From Chitinophagaceae bacterium (GTDB lineage: Bacteria > Bacteroidota > Bacteroidia > Chitinophagales > Chitinophagaceae), in assembly GCA_016719015.1 (NCBI GenBank), contig JADKAZ010000001.1:186001-250000 (forward strand): a DNA stretch of 64,000 nucleotides, in the 5' to 3' direction. The notes beneath the pieces are model-generated. The model worked only from the letters and a program-made list of their open reading frames with translations, was not told the DNA's origin and ran no database searches. Of this stretch, positions 1 to 8,257 are shown in pieces. Each line of letters begins with the position of its first letter. Position 1 is the first letter of the stretch. The translations under genes and the position numbers were made by a program.

Positions 1-1194
1 GTGCAGGAAGAAAATGGTAAAACCTACAGCGAAGCCGTAGCTGAAGTGGAAAAAAGTATTGAACTCACCGAGTTTGCCACTTCATTACCCCAACTGGTAA
101 CCGGCGAAATATTAGAAGTAAGCAGAGGTGTGGAATGCAGAACCGAACATGTGCCGTTGGGAGTCGTTGCCAGTATAGTCCCTTTTAATTTTCCGGCGAT
201 GGTTCCTAACTGGACTATACCCAATGCTATTGCCCTGGGAAATTGTATGATCATGAAACCATCAGAAAAAGTTCCGTTGAGTACTATAAAATTGGCACAG
301 CTATTAAAAGAAGCTGGTTTGCCTGACGGAGTTTTCAATATTGTTAATGGAGATAGTGAGATTGTCACCGCCATCTGCGACCACCCTGGTATAGAAGCTG
401 TTTCATTTGTTGGTTCTACAAAAGTGGCAAAAATTGTTTATCAACGGGCAACGCAAAATTATAAAAGAGCATTGGCACTTGGCGGAGCTAAAAACCATTT
501 GATGGTTTTACCCGATGCGATACCAGGAATGACGGCACAGAATGTAGCTGCCAGCATGAGTGGCTGTGCAGGTCAGCGTTGCATGGCCGCCTCAGCAATG
601 ATTGGCGTAGGCAATGTTGATGCTATCATTGATAAGATTTGTGAAGAAGCTAAAAAAATAATTCCGGGTGAAAATCTCGGCGCAGTTATCAGCAAAGAAA
701 GTAAAGAACGTATTGAAAGATTTATCGGCGAAGCAGAAAGAGATGGTGCCAAAATTTTAGTGGATGGCCGGAATACAACCGTGAAAGGAAAAGAAAACGG
801 TACGTATGTTGGTCCAACAGTGATTGATTATGTAACACCTACCATGAGTGTCGCCACCGAAGAAATATTCGGGCCGGTTATCTCCATTATGCGAACCAAT
901 ACCGTTGATGAAGCATTAGCGATTGAAAATGCCAATCCTTATGGCAATGCTGCTTCTGTGTTTACACAAAATGGCGGCATGGCCCGTTACATTATTGACC
1001 GTGCCAGTGCCGGTATGATTGGGGTGAATGTAGGTGTGCCGGTGCCCAGAGAACCGTTCTCTTTTGGCGGCTGGAATGAAAGCAAATTTGGTGTGGGTGA
1101 TATCACTGGAAAAAGTTCAATTGAATTCTGGACGAAGTTGAAGAAGAGTACAACGAAATGGAATGCGGAAGCGGGGGTTAATTGGATGAGTTAA
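1..1194 (+). CDS. mmsA: CoA-acylating methylmalonate/malonate-semialdehyde dehydrogenase, 5'-truncated
   Basis: Aldehyde dehydrogenase superfamily protein. The frame is open from the first base, and the 397 visible residues are about 90 fewer than the usual length near 490, so the N-terminus lies outside the window and the first GTG is probably an internal Val. Visible are the NAD-binding stretch (VPFNFP, residues 60-65), the FVGST motif near 137-141 and the catalytic Cys in GCAGQRC (C194). This family oxidises malonate or methylmalonate semialdehyde with CoA, giving acetyl-CoA or propionyl-CoA. As first visible gene of a pyrimidine-degradation operon, it fits the last step, after beta-alanine or beta-aminoisobutyrate is deaminated. 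The family call is firm; substrate preference is inferred from neighbours. Confidence 0.9.
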   Translation: MQEENGKTYSEAVAEVEKSIELTEFATSLPQLVTGEILEVSRGVECRTEHVPLGVVASIVPFNFPAMVPNWTIPNAIALGNCMIMKPSEKVPLSTIKLAQLLKEAGLPDGVFNIVNGDSEIVTAICDHPGIEAVSFVGSTKVAKIVYQRATQNYKRALALGGAKNHLMVLPDAIPGMTAQNVAASMSGCAGQRCMAASAMIGVGNVDAIIDKICEEAKKIIPGENLGAVISKESKERIERFIGEAERDGAKILVDGRNTTVKGKENGTYVGPTVIDYVTPTMSVATEEIFGPVISIMRTNTVDEALAIENANPYGNAASVFTQNGGMARYIIDRASAGMIGVNVGVPVPREPFSFGGWNESKFGVGDITGKSSIEFWTKLKKSTTKWNAEAGVNWMS

Positions 1195-1203
1195 GACGCC
1201 CTG

Positions 1204-1224
1204 TCCCTAAAGGGAACTTAGGTC
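1204..1224. repeat. short palindromic repeat downstream of mmsA
   Basis: A near-palindrome with core TCCCTAAAGGGA lies about 10 bases after the mmsA stop. It resembles the G/C-run palindromes found in frame in three genes of this operon. The rest of the 195-base gap before the aminotransferase holds a weak inverted repeat (AAAGATG with CATCTTT, about 1235-1275) and no convincing gene. Confidence 0.4.
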
Positions 1225-1388
1225 GGTGATTCACTCAAGTTGTAAAGATGTTTAAAGCAAATAGTTCATCTTTCGGACACTTACTCTACTTGGGGGCGAA
1301 TTAAGAAAAATTATTTTCTTTGAGAATATACGGTGGGTTATGTAGTAAGCGACATTACAACTATCAACTGGGCTAATAAAAAAATACT

Positions 1389-2768
1389 ATGAATACAAAA
1401 ACAATTTCCAAAGTATCAGAGTCTGAAACCCCTCCTTCGGAGGGACTTGGAGAGACCGTTATTCAAGACAATCTAGACTATACCCTTTTCTCCTGGTCCA
1501 AACAAAAAGGCATCGTCCCTATAGCCGTAAAACATGCCGAAGGTGTGTACCTCTACGACTACGATGGTAAACGTTATATTGATTTTTCATCGGGGTTGAT
1601 GAATGTGAATATTGGTCATGGCAACCAACGGATAACAGATGCAGTAGTAAAACAAATGCAGGAAGTGAGTTATGTAACGCCTAGTTGCGTAACAAAAGTT
1701 CGTGGCGAGCTGGGAAAGAAACTAGCAGAGATTTGTCCCGGTGATTTGAACAAAGCATTTTTCACGTTGTGTGGTGCCACTTCTATTGAAAATGGAATCA
1801 AGCTGGCGAGATTATATACAGGCCGTCATAAAATATTAACCCGTTATCAATCCTATCATGGTGCATCGTACGGTGCTATGTCTGCAAGTGGTGACCCAAG
1901 AAAGATACCGATGGATGCGCAGCAGTCACCCAACTTTGTGCATTTCGATCTGCCTTACTTATATCGCTGGGAATATGGCGAAGAAAATCTGCTGAAAGAA
2001 TCCGTGGCTTCATTGGAAAGAGTAATAGCTTATGAAGGTGCAGGAAATATCGCTGCCATATTATTAGAAGGTGAATCCGGTTCATCCGGCTGCTTGAAAT
2101 ATCCTGTTGGGTATTTAACAGCGGTCAGGGAAATATGCAACAAGCATGGCATCCTATTAATAATGGATGAAGTAATGAGTGGATTTGGAAGAACCGGCAA
2201 ATGGTTTGGATTTGAAAATCATGGTATCATTCCGGATATGATTGCGATGGCAAAGGGTTTGACCTGCGGCTATCTTCCATTCGGTTGTTTGATGGTGAGT
2301 GATAAAATTGCTGCGAAATATGATGATACTGTTTTGTCGCTAGGCCTCACCTACTCTGCCCATCCTGTTAGTTGCGCTGCCGCATTGGAGACATTAAAAA
2401 TATATGAAGATGAAGGATTGATTGAGAATTGCGCAGCAATGAGCAAATACGTAAATGATGAAGTTGAAAAATTAAAACAAAAACATCCAAGCATCGGTGA
2501 TTTCCGAAATACTGGTTTGTTAGGTTGTATTGAACTGGTAAAAAACAGAACCACCAAAGAACCGATGGCTCCTTTCAATGCCAAGTCAGATGAAATGGCA
2601 GTGATGAATAAAGTAGCTGCCAAGATTAAAGATTTAGGCATGTACACCTTTGTTCGGTGGAGTTATATTTTTATTGCACCACCGTTGTGTGTAACGAAAG
2701 AGCAGATTGATGAAGGGTTGAGGATTATTAGTGAAGCGATTTTGATAGCTGATGGGAATACAAATTAA
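1389..2768 (+). CDS. class III PLP-dependent aminotransferase (beta-alanine / omega-amino-acid transaminase)
   Basis: 459 residues, typical for class III aminotransferases. The PLP region is visible: DEVMSGFGRTG (the Asp that contacts PLP nitrogen) and then the Schiff-base Lys in MAKGLT. In this operon the likely role is transamination of beta-alanine and beta-aminoisobutyrate to malonate or methylmalonate semialdehyde, which the preceding dehydrogenase then oxidises. The N-terminal 25 residues or so are unusual: residues 9-20 (VSESETPPSEGL) are encoded by a palindromic DNA repeat also present at the N-terminus of the next gene. The conserved enzyme begins near residue 29 (LDYTLFSW). Substrate assignment is from context; glutamate- or pyruvate-dependent relatives cannot be excluded. 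Confidence 0.87.
   Translation: MNTKTISKVSESETPPSEGLGETVIQDNLDYTLFSWSKQKGIVPIAVKHAEGVYLYDYDGKRYIDFSSGLMNVNIGHGNQRITDAVVKQMQEVSYVTPSCVTKVRGELGKKLAEICPGDLNKAFFTLCGATSIENGIKLARLYTGRHKILTRYQSYHGASYGAMSASGDPRKIPMDAQQSPNFVHFDLPYLYRWEYGEENLLKESVASLERVIAYEGAGNIAAILLEGESGSSGCLKYPVGYLTAVREICNKHGILLIMDEVMSGFGRTGKWFGFENHGIIPDMIAMAKGLTCGYLPFGCLMVSDKIAAKYDDTVLSLGLTYSAHPVSCAAALETLKIYEDEGLIENCAAMSKYVNDEVEKLKQKHPSIGDFRNTGLLGCIELVKNRTTKEPMAPFNAKSDEMAVMNKVAAKIKDLGMYTFVRWSYIFIAPPLCVTKEQIDEGLRIISEAILIADGNTN
1413..1455. repeat. in-frame palindromic repeat in the aminotransferase 5' end
   Basis: The segment has the palindromic core CCCTCCTTCGGAGGG preceded by TATCAGAGTCTGAAA. It aligns with 2863-2905 in the permease gene over about 40 bases, including the non-palindromic left part, so this is a shared element and not chance. 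It is read in frame as a PPSEG-type peptide ahead of the conserved enzyme domain. Confidence 0.75.
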
Positions 2769-2831
2769 CCGCTAAGACGCAAAGGCGCAGAGGAGTAGTT
2801 CCAGACTTTGCGCCTCCCCGCCTCAGCGGTA
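2768..2831. repeat. operon-junction palindrome 1
   Basis: Imperfect long inverted repeat that fills the gap between the aminotransferase and the permease. The left arm begins ACCGCTAAGACGCAAAGGCG and the right arm ends CGCCTCAGCGGT, so the transcript can fold into one long hairpin. The left arm overlaps the last base of the aminotransferase stop codon. Related copies lie at 4321, 6739 and 8168, and a sister type at 5779. Confidence 0.85.
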
Positions 2832-2841
2832 AAAATTCCGA

Positions 2842-4329
2842 ATGCACAAAGAATACACCAAATTATCGGAGTCTAAGAACCCTCCTTCGGAGGGCAGGGA
2901 GGCCTCGTCTTCTCTCATCAACGAAGACCTCGCCCCAGTCCCCCCATCCAAACGAACTTGGGGCACCTGGAACTATGCTGCGTTATGGATCAGCATGAGC
3001 CTTTGTATTCCCACCTATACAATGGCCAGCTCCATGATAAATAATGGAATGAATTGGTGGCAGGCTGTACTAACAATCTTTATCGGAAATGCAATTGTAT
3101 TAGTGCCCATGTTATTAAACGGTCATGCCGGAGCAAAATATGGAATACCATTCCCGGTTTTTGCAAGAGCAAGTTTTGGGACAAAGGGTGCTAACATACC
3201 AGCTATGTTGCGGGCAATCGTTGCCTGTGGTTGGTTTGGTATTCAAACATGGATTGGCGGTGAATCACTCTATCATTTAATAAGAGCATGGAATCCCTCG
3301 TTGGCAGAAATTGACACGACTTCTCTTTTTCCGCAGACATTACCTATGCTATGCTTTGGATTATTCTGGTTGCTCAATATGTTCATCATATACAAAGGAG
3401 TAGAAAGTATAAGAAAGTTATTAGTGTTTAAAGCCATCTTCTTGCCTATTGCAGCCATTGCATTATTTTGTTGGGCAGTTATTGCAGCAAAAGGTTTAGG
3501 CCCGATATTACAGGAGCCTTCAAAATTCACTGACAGTGCATCGTTCTTTAAATTTTTCTTTCCGGCATTAACAGCAGTCGTTGGTTTTTGGGCCACTCTG
3601 TCGTTAAACATTCCGGACTTTACGAGATATTCAAAAAGTCAAAAAGCACATATAAAAGGACAAGCAATCGGCCTTCCTCCTTCTATGACATTGTTTGCAT
3701 TTGTTGGCGTAGTAGTTACTTCTGCTTCAGCTATTATTTATGGAAGCCCTGAATGGGATCCGGTAAAACTAGCCAGCCATTTTGATAGTAAACTGATGGT
3801 CACTTTTGCAATGATTGGAATTATTATTTCTACATTAGCTACTAATATTGCAGCTAACATTGTCAGTCCGGCCAATGATTTCTCTAATCTCTCCCCAAAG
3901 AGAATAAATTTCAAACTGGGCGGCTATATAACAGGTATTATCGGCGTATTGATCTTCCCCTGGAAATTAATGGCCGACCCCAATGGTTATATTTTTACCT
4001 GGCTCATTGCTTATTCAAGTTTGCTCGGCCCGATTGGCGGCATCATGATTGTTGATTACTATTTCATCCGTAAAAAAGAGTTAGCTGTTGATGAACTGTA
4101 TCAGCATAATGGTCGATATAGATTCTCCAAAGGGTTTAATCCTGTTGCCATCATCGCATTACTTGCTGGCATATTGCCTAATGTACCTGGCTTTCTCTTG
4201 AATATAAATGTTGTAGGTGCAGATGCAATTCCAAATTGGATAAATGAGTTGTATCATTATGCCTGGTTCGTTGGGTTTTTTGTGAGTGGTATTGTATATT
4301 GGCTATTGATGAAGAAAGATAACCGCTGA
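2842..4329 (+). CDS. NCS1-family nucleobase permease
   Basis: 495-residue integral membrane protein with about 12 hydrophobic segments, matching the nucleobase:cation symporter-1 family (cytosine, uracil, hydantoin, allantoin carriers). Conserved pieces include the NYAALWISM start of TM1, the IGNAIVLVPM segment and NIPDFTRYSKS. In this operon it most likely imports uracil, thymine or a dihydropyrimidine/hydantoin. Residues 8-20 (KLSESKNPPSEGR) come from the same palindromic repeat as in the preceding gene. The last codons (Asn-Arg-stop) fall inside the downstream junction palindrome, so that element supplies the stop codon. Exact substrate unknown. Confidence 0.88.
   Translation: MHKEYTKLSESKNPPSEGREASSSLINEDLAPVPPSKRTWGTWNYAALWISMSLCIPTYTMASSMINNGMNWWQAVLTIFIGNAIVLVPMLLNGHAGAKYGIPFPVFARASFGTKGANIPAMLRAIVACGWFGIQTWIGGESLYHLIRAWNPSLAEIDTTSLFPQTLPMLCFGLFWLLNMFIIYKGVESIRKLLVFKAIFLPIAAIALFCWAVIAAKGLGPILQEPSKFTDSASFFKFFFPALTAVVGFWATLSLNIPDFTRYSKSQKAHIKGQAIGLPPSMTLFAFVGVVVTSASAIIYGSPEWDPVKLASHFDSKLMVTFAMIGIIISTLATNIAANIVSPANDFSNLSPKRINFKLGGYITGIIGVLIFPWKLMADPNGYIFTWLIAYSSLLGPIGGIMIVDYYFIRKKELAVDELYQHNGRYRFSKGFNPVAIIALLAGILPNVPGFLLNINVVGADAIPNWINELYHYAWFVGFFVSGIVYWLLMKKDNR
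2863..2905. repeat. in-frame palindromic repeat in the permease 5' end
   Basis: Second copy of the element at 1413-1455: TATCGGAGTCTAAGA, then CCCTCCTTCGGAGGG, then CAGGGAGG. It is translated as part of the cytoplasmic N-terminus, before the first membrane segment. Confidence 0.75.
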
Positions 4330-4381
4330 GACGCAGAGGTGCAGGGAATACAAACTCTGCATCTCCCCGTCTTTGCGGTAA
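4321..4381. repeat. operon-junction palindrome 2
   Basis: Left arm AACCGCTGAGACGCAGAGG, right arm ending CCCCGTCTTTGCGGT. Same family as 2768-2831. It starts inside the permease reading frame and provides the TGA stop (4327-4329). Confidence 0.85.
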
Positions 4382-4393
4382 AAAATTAATTAT

Positions 4394-5773
4394 ATGTCGG
4401 TATTAATTAAAAATGGAAGAGTAATTACAGCTACAGACGATTATGTGGCTGATATCTTTATCGAAGGGGAAACTGTAAAAGTTATTGGTAAAAACTTAGC
4501 TGTTAAAGCCGATAAGGAAATTGACGCTACCGGCAAATTAGTCCTTCCCGGCGGCATCGACCCGCATGTGCATCTGGACATGCCATTCATGGGAACCTAC
4601 AGCAGTGATAACTATGAAACAGGCACAAGAGCTGCGCTGTACGGTGGCACCACAATGGTCATTGATTTTATCTTACAAAAACAAGGTAATAGTTTACGTT
4701 CTGCATTAGCAGAATGGAAAGGGAGAAGCAATAACAACTGCGTAGGTGATTACAGTTTTCACATGGCCGTCACCGATTTTAATGATGATACAAAAAAAGA
4801 AATCCAGGAAATGATTGAAAAAGAAGGCATCACTTCTTTTAAAACATTTATGGCATACAAAGGTGCATTGATGATTGACGACCGTCAGATGATTGGATTA
4901 ATGGAAGAAGTAAAGAAACATGGCGGTTTGATTAATGTGCATGCCACCAATGGAGACATGATTGATTACCTGACCCAGAAACATCGTAGCGAAGGAAAAC
5001 TATCTCCGCTTTATCATTATTTATCACAACCGGAAGTTACCGAAGCTGAAGCATCTGAACGATTTGTGGATATGAGTAATTACACGGGCTGTCCGGGTTA
5101 TATCGTTCACCTAACCTGCGAAGGTGCTTTGAATGCTGTTCGTAATGCAACCAGACGAAATCAAAAAGTATTTGTAGAAACCTGTATACAATATTTAATT
5201 ATTGATGCGTCATTATACGAAAGAGAAGATGGCGCCAAATGGGTAATGAGTCCCCCATTAAGAGAAAAGAAAGACCAGGCAACTTTATGGGCAGGTATCA
5301 ATCAGGGGTTGGTACAGGTAGTTGCCACCGACCACTGCCCTTTTATGTGGGAACAAAAACTAATGGGGAAGGATGACTTTTCAAAAATTCCTAATGGACA
5401 TCCGGCTATTGAAAACCGAATGGAATTGCTGTACAGCGAAGGGGTGGATAAAGGAAAAATAACCTTGAACAAATATGTAGAAGTGGCTTGTACCAATCCT
5501 GCAAAAATATTCGGGATGTTTCCTAAAAAAGGAACCATTGCAGTTGGCAGCGATGCAGACATTGTCATCTTTGACCCGAATGAAAAACATACACTCTCTG
5601 CCAAAACTCATCATATGAATGTTGATTATAGCGGTTATGAAGGATGGGAAGTGACTGGGAAAGTAAAAACCGTTTTGTTGAGAGGACAAGTAGCTATTGA
5701 AAATAATAATTGTGTAATCGAAAAAGGATTTGGTAAATTTATTAGAAGGAAGAAAGTTGAAAACAAAATTTAA
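4394..5773 (+). CDS. hydA: dihydropyrimidinase (D-hydantoinase type amidohydrolase)
   Basis: 459 residues, normal family length. It hydrolyses 5,6-dihydrouracil and dihydrothymine to N-carbamoyl-beta-alanine and its methyl derivative, the second step of reductive pyrimidine breakdown. The binuclear metal site is complete: HVH at residues 58-60, the carboxylated Lys in FMAYKG (K156), His in INVHATNG (H183), His in YIVHLTCEG (H239) and Asp in ATDHCPF (D313). The ATG at 4394 follows the junction palindrome by about a dozen bases. Downstream is the ureidopropionase that uses its product. Allantoinase and dihydroorotase are less likely given these motifs and neighbours. Confidence 0.93.
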   Translation: MSVLIKNGRVITATDDYVADIFIEGETVKVIGKNLAVKADKEIDATGKLVLPGGIDPHVHLDMPFMGTYSSDNYETGTRAALYGGTTMVIDFILQKQGNSLRSALAEWKGRSNNNCVGDYSFHMAVTDFNDDTKKEIQEMIEKEGITSFKTFMAYKGALMIDDRQMIGLMEEVKKHGGLINVHATNGDMIDYLTQKHRSEGKLSPLYHYLSQPEVTEAEASERFVDMSNYTGCPGYIVHLTCEGALNAVRNATRRNQKVFVETCIQYLIIDASLYEREDGAKWVMSPPLREKKDQATLWAGINQGLVQVVATDHCPFMWEQKLMGKDDFSKIPNGHPAIENRMELLYSEGVDKGKITLNKYVEVACTNPAKIFGMFPKKGTIAVGSDADIVIFDPNEKHTLSAKTHHMNVDYSGYEGWEVTGKVKTVLLRGQVAIENNNCVIEKGFGKFIRRKKVENKI

Positions 5774-5778
5774 AATAT

Positions 5779-5852
5779 ACCACAGAGTCACAGCGTCACA
5801 GTGATACACAGAGATTCTCTGTGCTGCTCCGGGCCTTAGTGTCTCCGTGGTT
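5779..5852. repeat. operon-junction palindrome 3 (ACCAC type)
   Basis: Left arm ACCACAGAGTCACAGCGTCA, right arm ending TTAGTGTCTCCGTGGT. Same architecture and position as the ACCGC copies but with a distinct sequence, so a sister subfamily. A GTG inside the right arm (5847) is in frame with the next gene but is unlikely to be its start. Confidence 0.8.
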
Positions 5853-5864
5853 CAAAAAAACCAT

Positions 5865-6731
5865 ATGCCAAGAATCATCAAATCAGGATTAATTCAAATG
5901 AGCCTTCCAAAAACCGAAGGCGAAGGAACAATTGCGGAAATTAAGGAAGCAATGGTCCAGAAGCATATTCCAATGATAGAAGAAGCTGGGAAAAAAGGAG
6001 TGCAGATACTTTGCTTCCAGGAAATATTCAATACCCCTTATTTCTGTCCCGGACAGGATAAGGCCTGGTACGAAAGTGCAGAAACCGTTCCCGGCCCGAC
6101 TATAGAACGGATGCAGGAATATGCGAAGAAGTATAATATGGTGATGATAGTTCCTGTGTATGAAAAAGAACAGGCCGGAGTTTTGTATAATACCGCCGCA
6201 GTAATTGATGCCGACGGAACTTATCTTGGCAAGTATAGAAAAAATCATATCCCACATACAAGCGGCTTCTGGGAAAAATTTTTCTTTAAACCCGGCAACT
6301 TAGGTTACCCGGTATTTCAGACTAAATATGCAAAAGTTGGTGTGTACATCTGCTACGACCGTCACTTTCCCGATGGAGCCAGATGTTTAGGATTGAATGG
6401 TGCAGAGATAGTGTACAATCCTTCTGCAACAGTTGCTGGCCTCTCACAATATTTATGGAAACTGGAGCAACCGGCACATGCAGCTGCCAATGGATATTTC
6501 ATGGGTTGTATCAATCGTGTAGGAACAGAAAAACCATGGAACCTTGGTAAATTTTATGGCACCTCTTATTTCGTGGATCCGAGAGGACAAATTTTTGCAC
6601 AGGCATCAGAAGATAATGATGAATTATTAGTAGCTGAATTTGATCTGGATATGATTGAAGAGGTAAGAAGTGTGTGGCAATTTTTCAGGGATAGAAGACC
6701 TGAGACTTATGGAAAGTTGACTGAACTTTAA
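5865..6731 (+). CDS. beta-ureidopropionase (N-carbamoyl-beta-alanine amidohydrolase), nitrilase superfamily
   Basis: 288 residues from ATG 5865, chosen because an upstream in-frame GTG lies in the junction repeat and the family homology starts here (MPRIIKSGLIQMS). The nitrilase triad is visible: Glu53 (CFQEIF), Lys126 (YRKNHIP) and Cys163 (YICYDRHFP). It should hydrolyse N-carbamoyl-beta-alanine to beta-alanine, CO2 and ammonia, the third step of the pathway. YICYDRHFPDGAR and the HAAANGY segment are typical of beta-ureidopropionases and not of N-carbamoylputrescine amidase, and the operon agrees. Confidence 0.92.
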   Translation: MPRIIKSGLIQMSLPKTEGEGTIAEIKEAMVQKHIPMIEEAGKKGVQILCFQEIFNTPYFCPGQDKAWYESAETVPGPTIERMQEYAKKYNMVMIVPVYEKEQAGVLYNTAAVIDADGTYLGKYRKNHIPHTSGFWEKFFFKPGNLGYPVFQTKYAKVGVYICYDRHFPDGARCLGLNGAEIVYNPSATVAGLSQYLWKLEQPAHAAANGYFMGCINRVGTEKPWNLGKFYGTSYFVDPRGQIFAQASEDNDELLVAEFDLDMIEEVRSVWQFFRDRRPETYGKLTEL

Positions 6732-6738
6732 ATTTTAT

Positions 6739-6800
6739 AACCGCAGAGACGCCAAGACGCAGAGGAAACATCTCTGCGGCCACTGCACCTCAGCGGTAAA
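6739..6800. repeat. operon-junction palindrome 4
   Basis: Left arm AACCGCAGAGACGCCAAGAC, right arm ending GCACCTCAGCGGT, ACCGC type. It lies between the ureidopropionase stop and the preT start. Confidence 0.85.
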
Positions 6801-6810
6801 ATCTGTATTA

Positions 6811-8169
6811 ATGTCTATTCAAAACAATAAACTAACCAAAGACCAGTACGAAGCCAACTTTGCCGACATTCACCCGCCGTACGAAAGCATAACAGCGGCT
6901 AAGGTAGATGCCAATCGTTGTTTGTTTTGCTATGATGCTCCCTGTATGAAAAGCTGCCCGACAAGCATTGATGTGCCAAAATTCATCAAGCAGATTGCAA
7001 CAGAAAATATAAAAGGTTCGGCCAAAACGATCTTGTCTTCAAACATCATGGGAGCTGGTTGCAGTAAAGTTTGCCCTGTAGAAAAATTATGTGAAGGAGC
7101 CTGTGTATATAATTTACTGGAAGAAGAGCCCATCCCTATTGCAAAACTCCAACGCTATTCTACAGAGCAAGCAATGAAGAATAACTGGAAGTTGTTTGAA
7201 CGTAAAAATTCCCCTTCAGGGGTTAGGGGTAAAGTAGCAATTGTTGGTGCCGGTCCGGCCGGATTAAGTTGTGCCCACTCTTTATCCAAAGAAGGTGTTG
7301 ATGTAACCATTTATGAAAAAGAAAGTAAAGGTGGTGGATTGATGACTTATGGAATTGCAGCGTACAAAGTCACACCGCAATTCTGTGAAGATGAAGTGAA
7401 TTATATTTTATCCATCGGCGGAATAGAAGTAAACTACAACCAGGAACTAGGGAAAGATATTTCTTTGGCTGAATTGAAAAAGAATTATGATGCCGTTTAC
7501 CTGGGTATCGGCGTTGGTGTTGCCAGGCAATTAGAAATACCGGGTGAAAAATTAGACGGCGTGGCAGATGCCATTTCATTTATCTATGATTTACGTTCCA
7601 AAGGTTATTCATCCATACCTGTTGGTGATAAAGTAGCAGTGATAGGCATGGGGATGACTGCTATTGATGCTGCCACACAGGCAAAACGTTTAGGGGCAAA
7701 AGAAGTAACCATGGTGTACCGCCGCACCGAAGCAGAAAAACCTTGCACACAACATGAACTGGATATTGCCATGTTGGATGGTTGTGAAATCATCTGGCTG
7801 GCTACACCAAAAAAACTAAAAGGCTCGCAGGGAAAAGTAAAACAACTGGTATGCAGCAAAATGAAACTGGGCGAACCGGATGCAAGCGGTCGCCGCTCCC
7901 CTGTTGATACCGGTGAAACATTTACACTGGATGTTGACATGGTCATCAAAGCGGCGGGACAAGTACCTTTCGAAAAGCTGGTAAAGAAATATAAACTGGA
8001 TAATAAAAACGGCAAACTGACTATTGATAAAAATTGTGCAACGAATATCAAAGGAGTCTTTGCTGGTGGCGATGCAGTGAATGGTGGTAAAGAAGTAGTG
8101 GATGCGGTGCAGGCGGGGAAAGATGGGGCACTTGCAATTTTAAAATATTTAAATCTAAGTCAGGCTTAA
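6811..8169 (+). CDS. preT: NAD-dependent dihydropyrimidine dehydrogenase, PreT subunit
   Basis: 452 residues. The N-terminal region has two Cys clusters for 4Fe-4S centres (C37, C40, C45, C49 and C84, C88, C94, C98). A dinucleotide site GAGPAG follows (146-151, FAD), then a second one in AVIGMGMTAID for NAD(P)H. This is the electron-input subunit that passes reducing equivalents to PreA for reduction of uracil and thymine, or works in reverse; here it is placed with the catabolic genes. Between the Fe-S and FAD domains, residues 132-140 (KNSPSGVRG) are encoded by a palindromic repeat. GltD-type oxidoreductases are related, but adjacency to preA decides the call. Confidence 0.92.
   Translation: MSIQNNKLTKDQYEANFADIHPPYESITAAKVDANRCLFCYDAPCMKSCPTSIDVPKFIKQIATENIKGSAKTILSSNIMGAGCSKVCPVEKLCEGACVYNLLEEEPIPIAKLQRYSTEQAMKNNWKLFERKNSPSGVRGKVAIVGAGPAGLSCAHSLSKEGVDVTIYEKESKGGGLMTYGIAAYKVTPQFCEDEVNYILSIGGIEVNYNQELGKDISLAELKKNYDAVYLGIGVGVARQLEIPGEKLDGVADAISFIYDLRSKGYSSIPVGDKVAVIGMGMTAIDAATQAKRLGAKEVTMVYRRTEAEKPCTQHELDIAMLDGCEIIWLATPKKLKGSQGKVKQLVCSKMKLGEPDASGRRSPVDTGETFTLDVDMVIKAAGQVPFEKLVKKYKLDNKNGKLTIDKNCATNIKGVFAGGDAVNGGKEVVDAVQAGKDGALAILKYLNLSQA
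7210..7230. repeat. in-frame palindromic repeat inside preT
   Basis: CCCCTTCAGGGG followed by TTAGGGG, read in frame as part of a linker between the N-terminal Fe-S domain and the FAD domain. The peptide resembles the repeat-encoded peptides of the aminotransferase and permease. Confidence 0.6.
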
Positions 8170-8247
8170 CCGCAAAGACGCCATGACGCAAAAGGTTCGC
8201 CAGGATTCCTTTGCGTTTCTTAGAGTCCTTGCGACATGGCGGTTAAA
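8168..8247. repeat. operon-junction palindrome 5
   Basis: Left arm AACCGCAAAGACGCCATGAC, right arm ending CTTGCGACATGGCGGTT. The longest of the five. It overlaps the preT stop codon and contains an in-frame ATG (8183) that would add about 25 repeat-encoded residues to PreA. Confidence 0.85.
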
Positions 8248-8257
8248 CAAAATATTT

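Noticed and set aside
2768..8247. CRISPR array
   Set aside because: The repeats are palindromes separated by whole genes, not short direct repeats with uniform spacers.
8183..8257. Longer PreA start at ATG 8183
   Set aside because: The extra residues are a translation of the junction palindrome; family homology starts at 8258.
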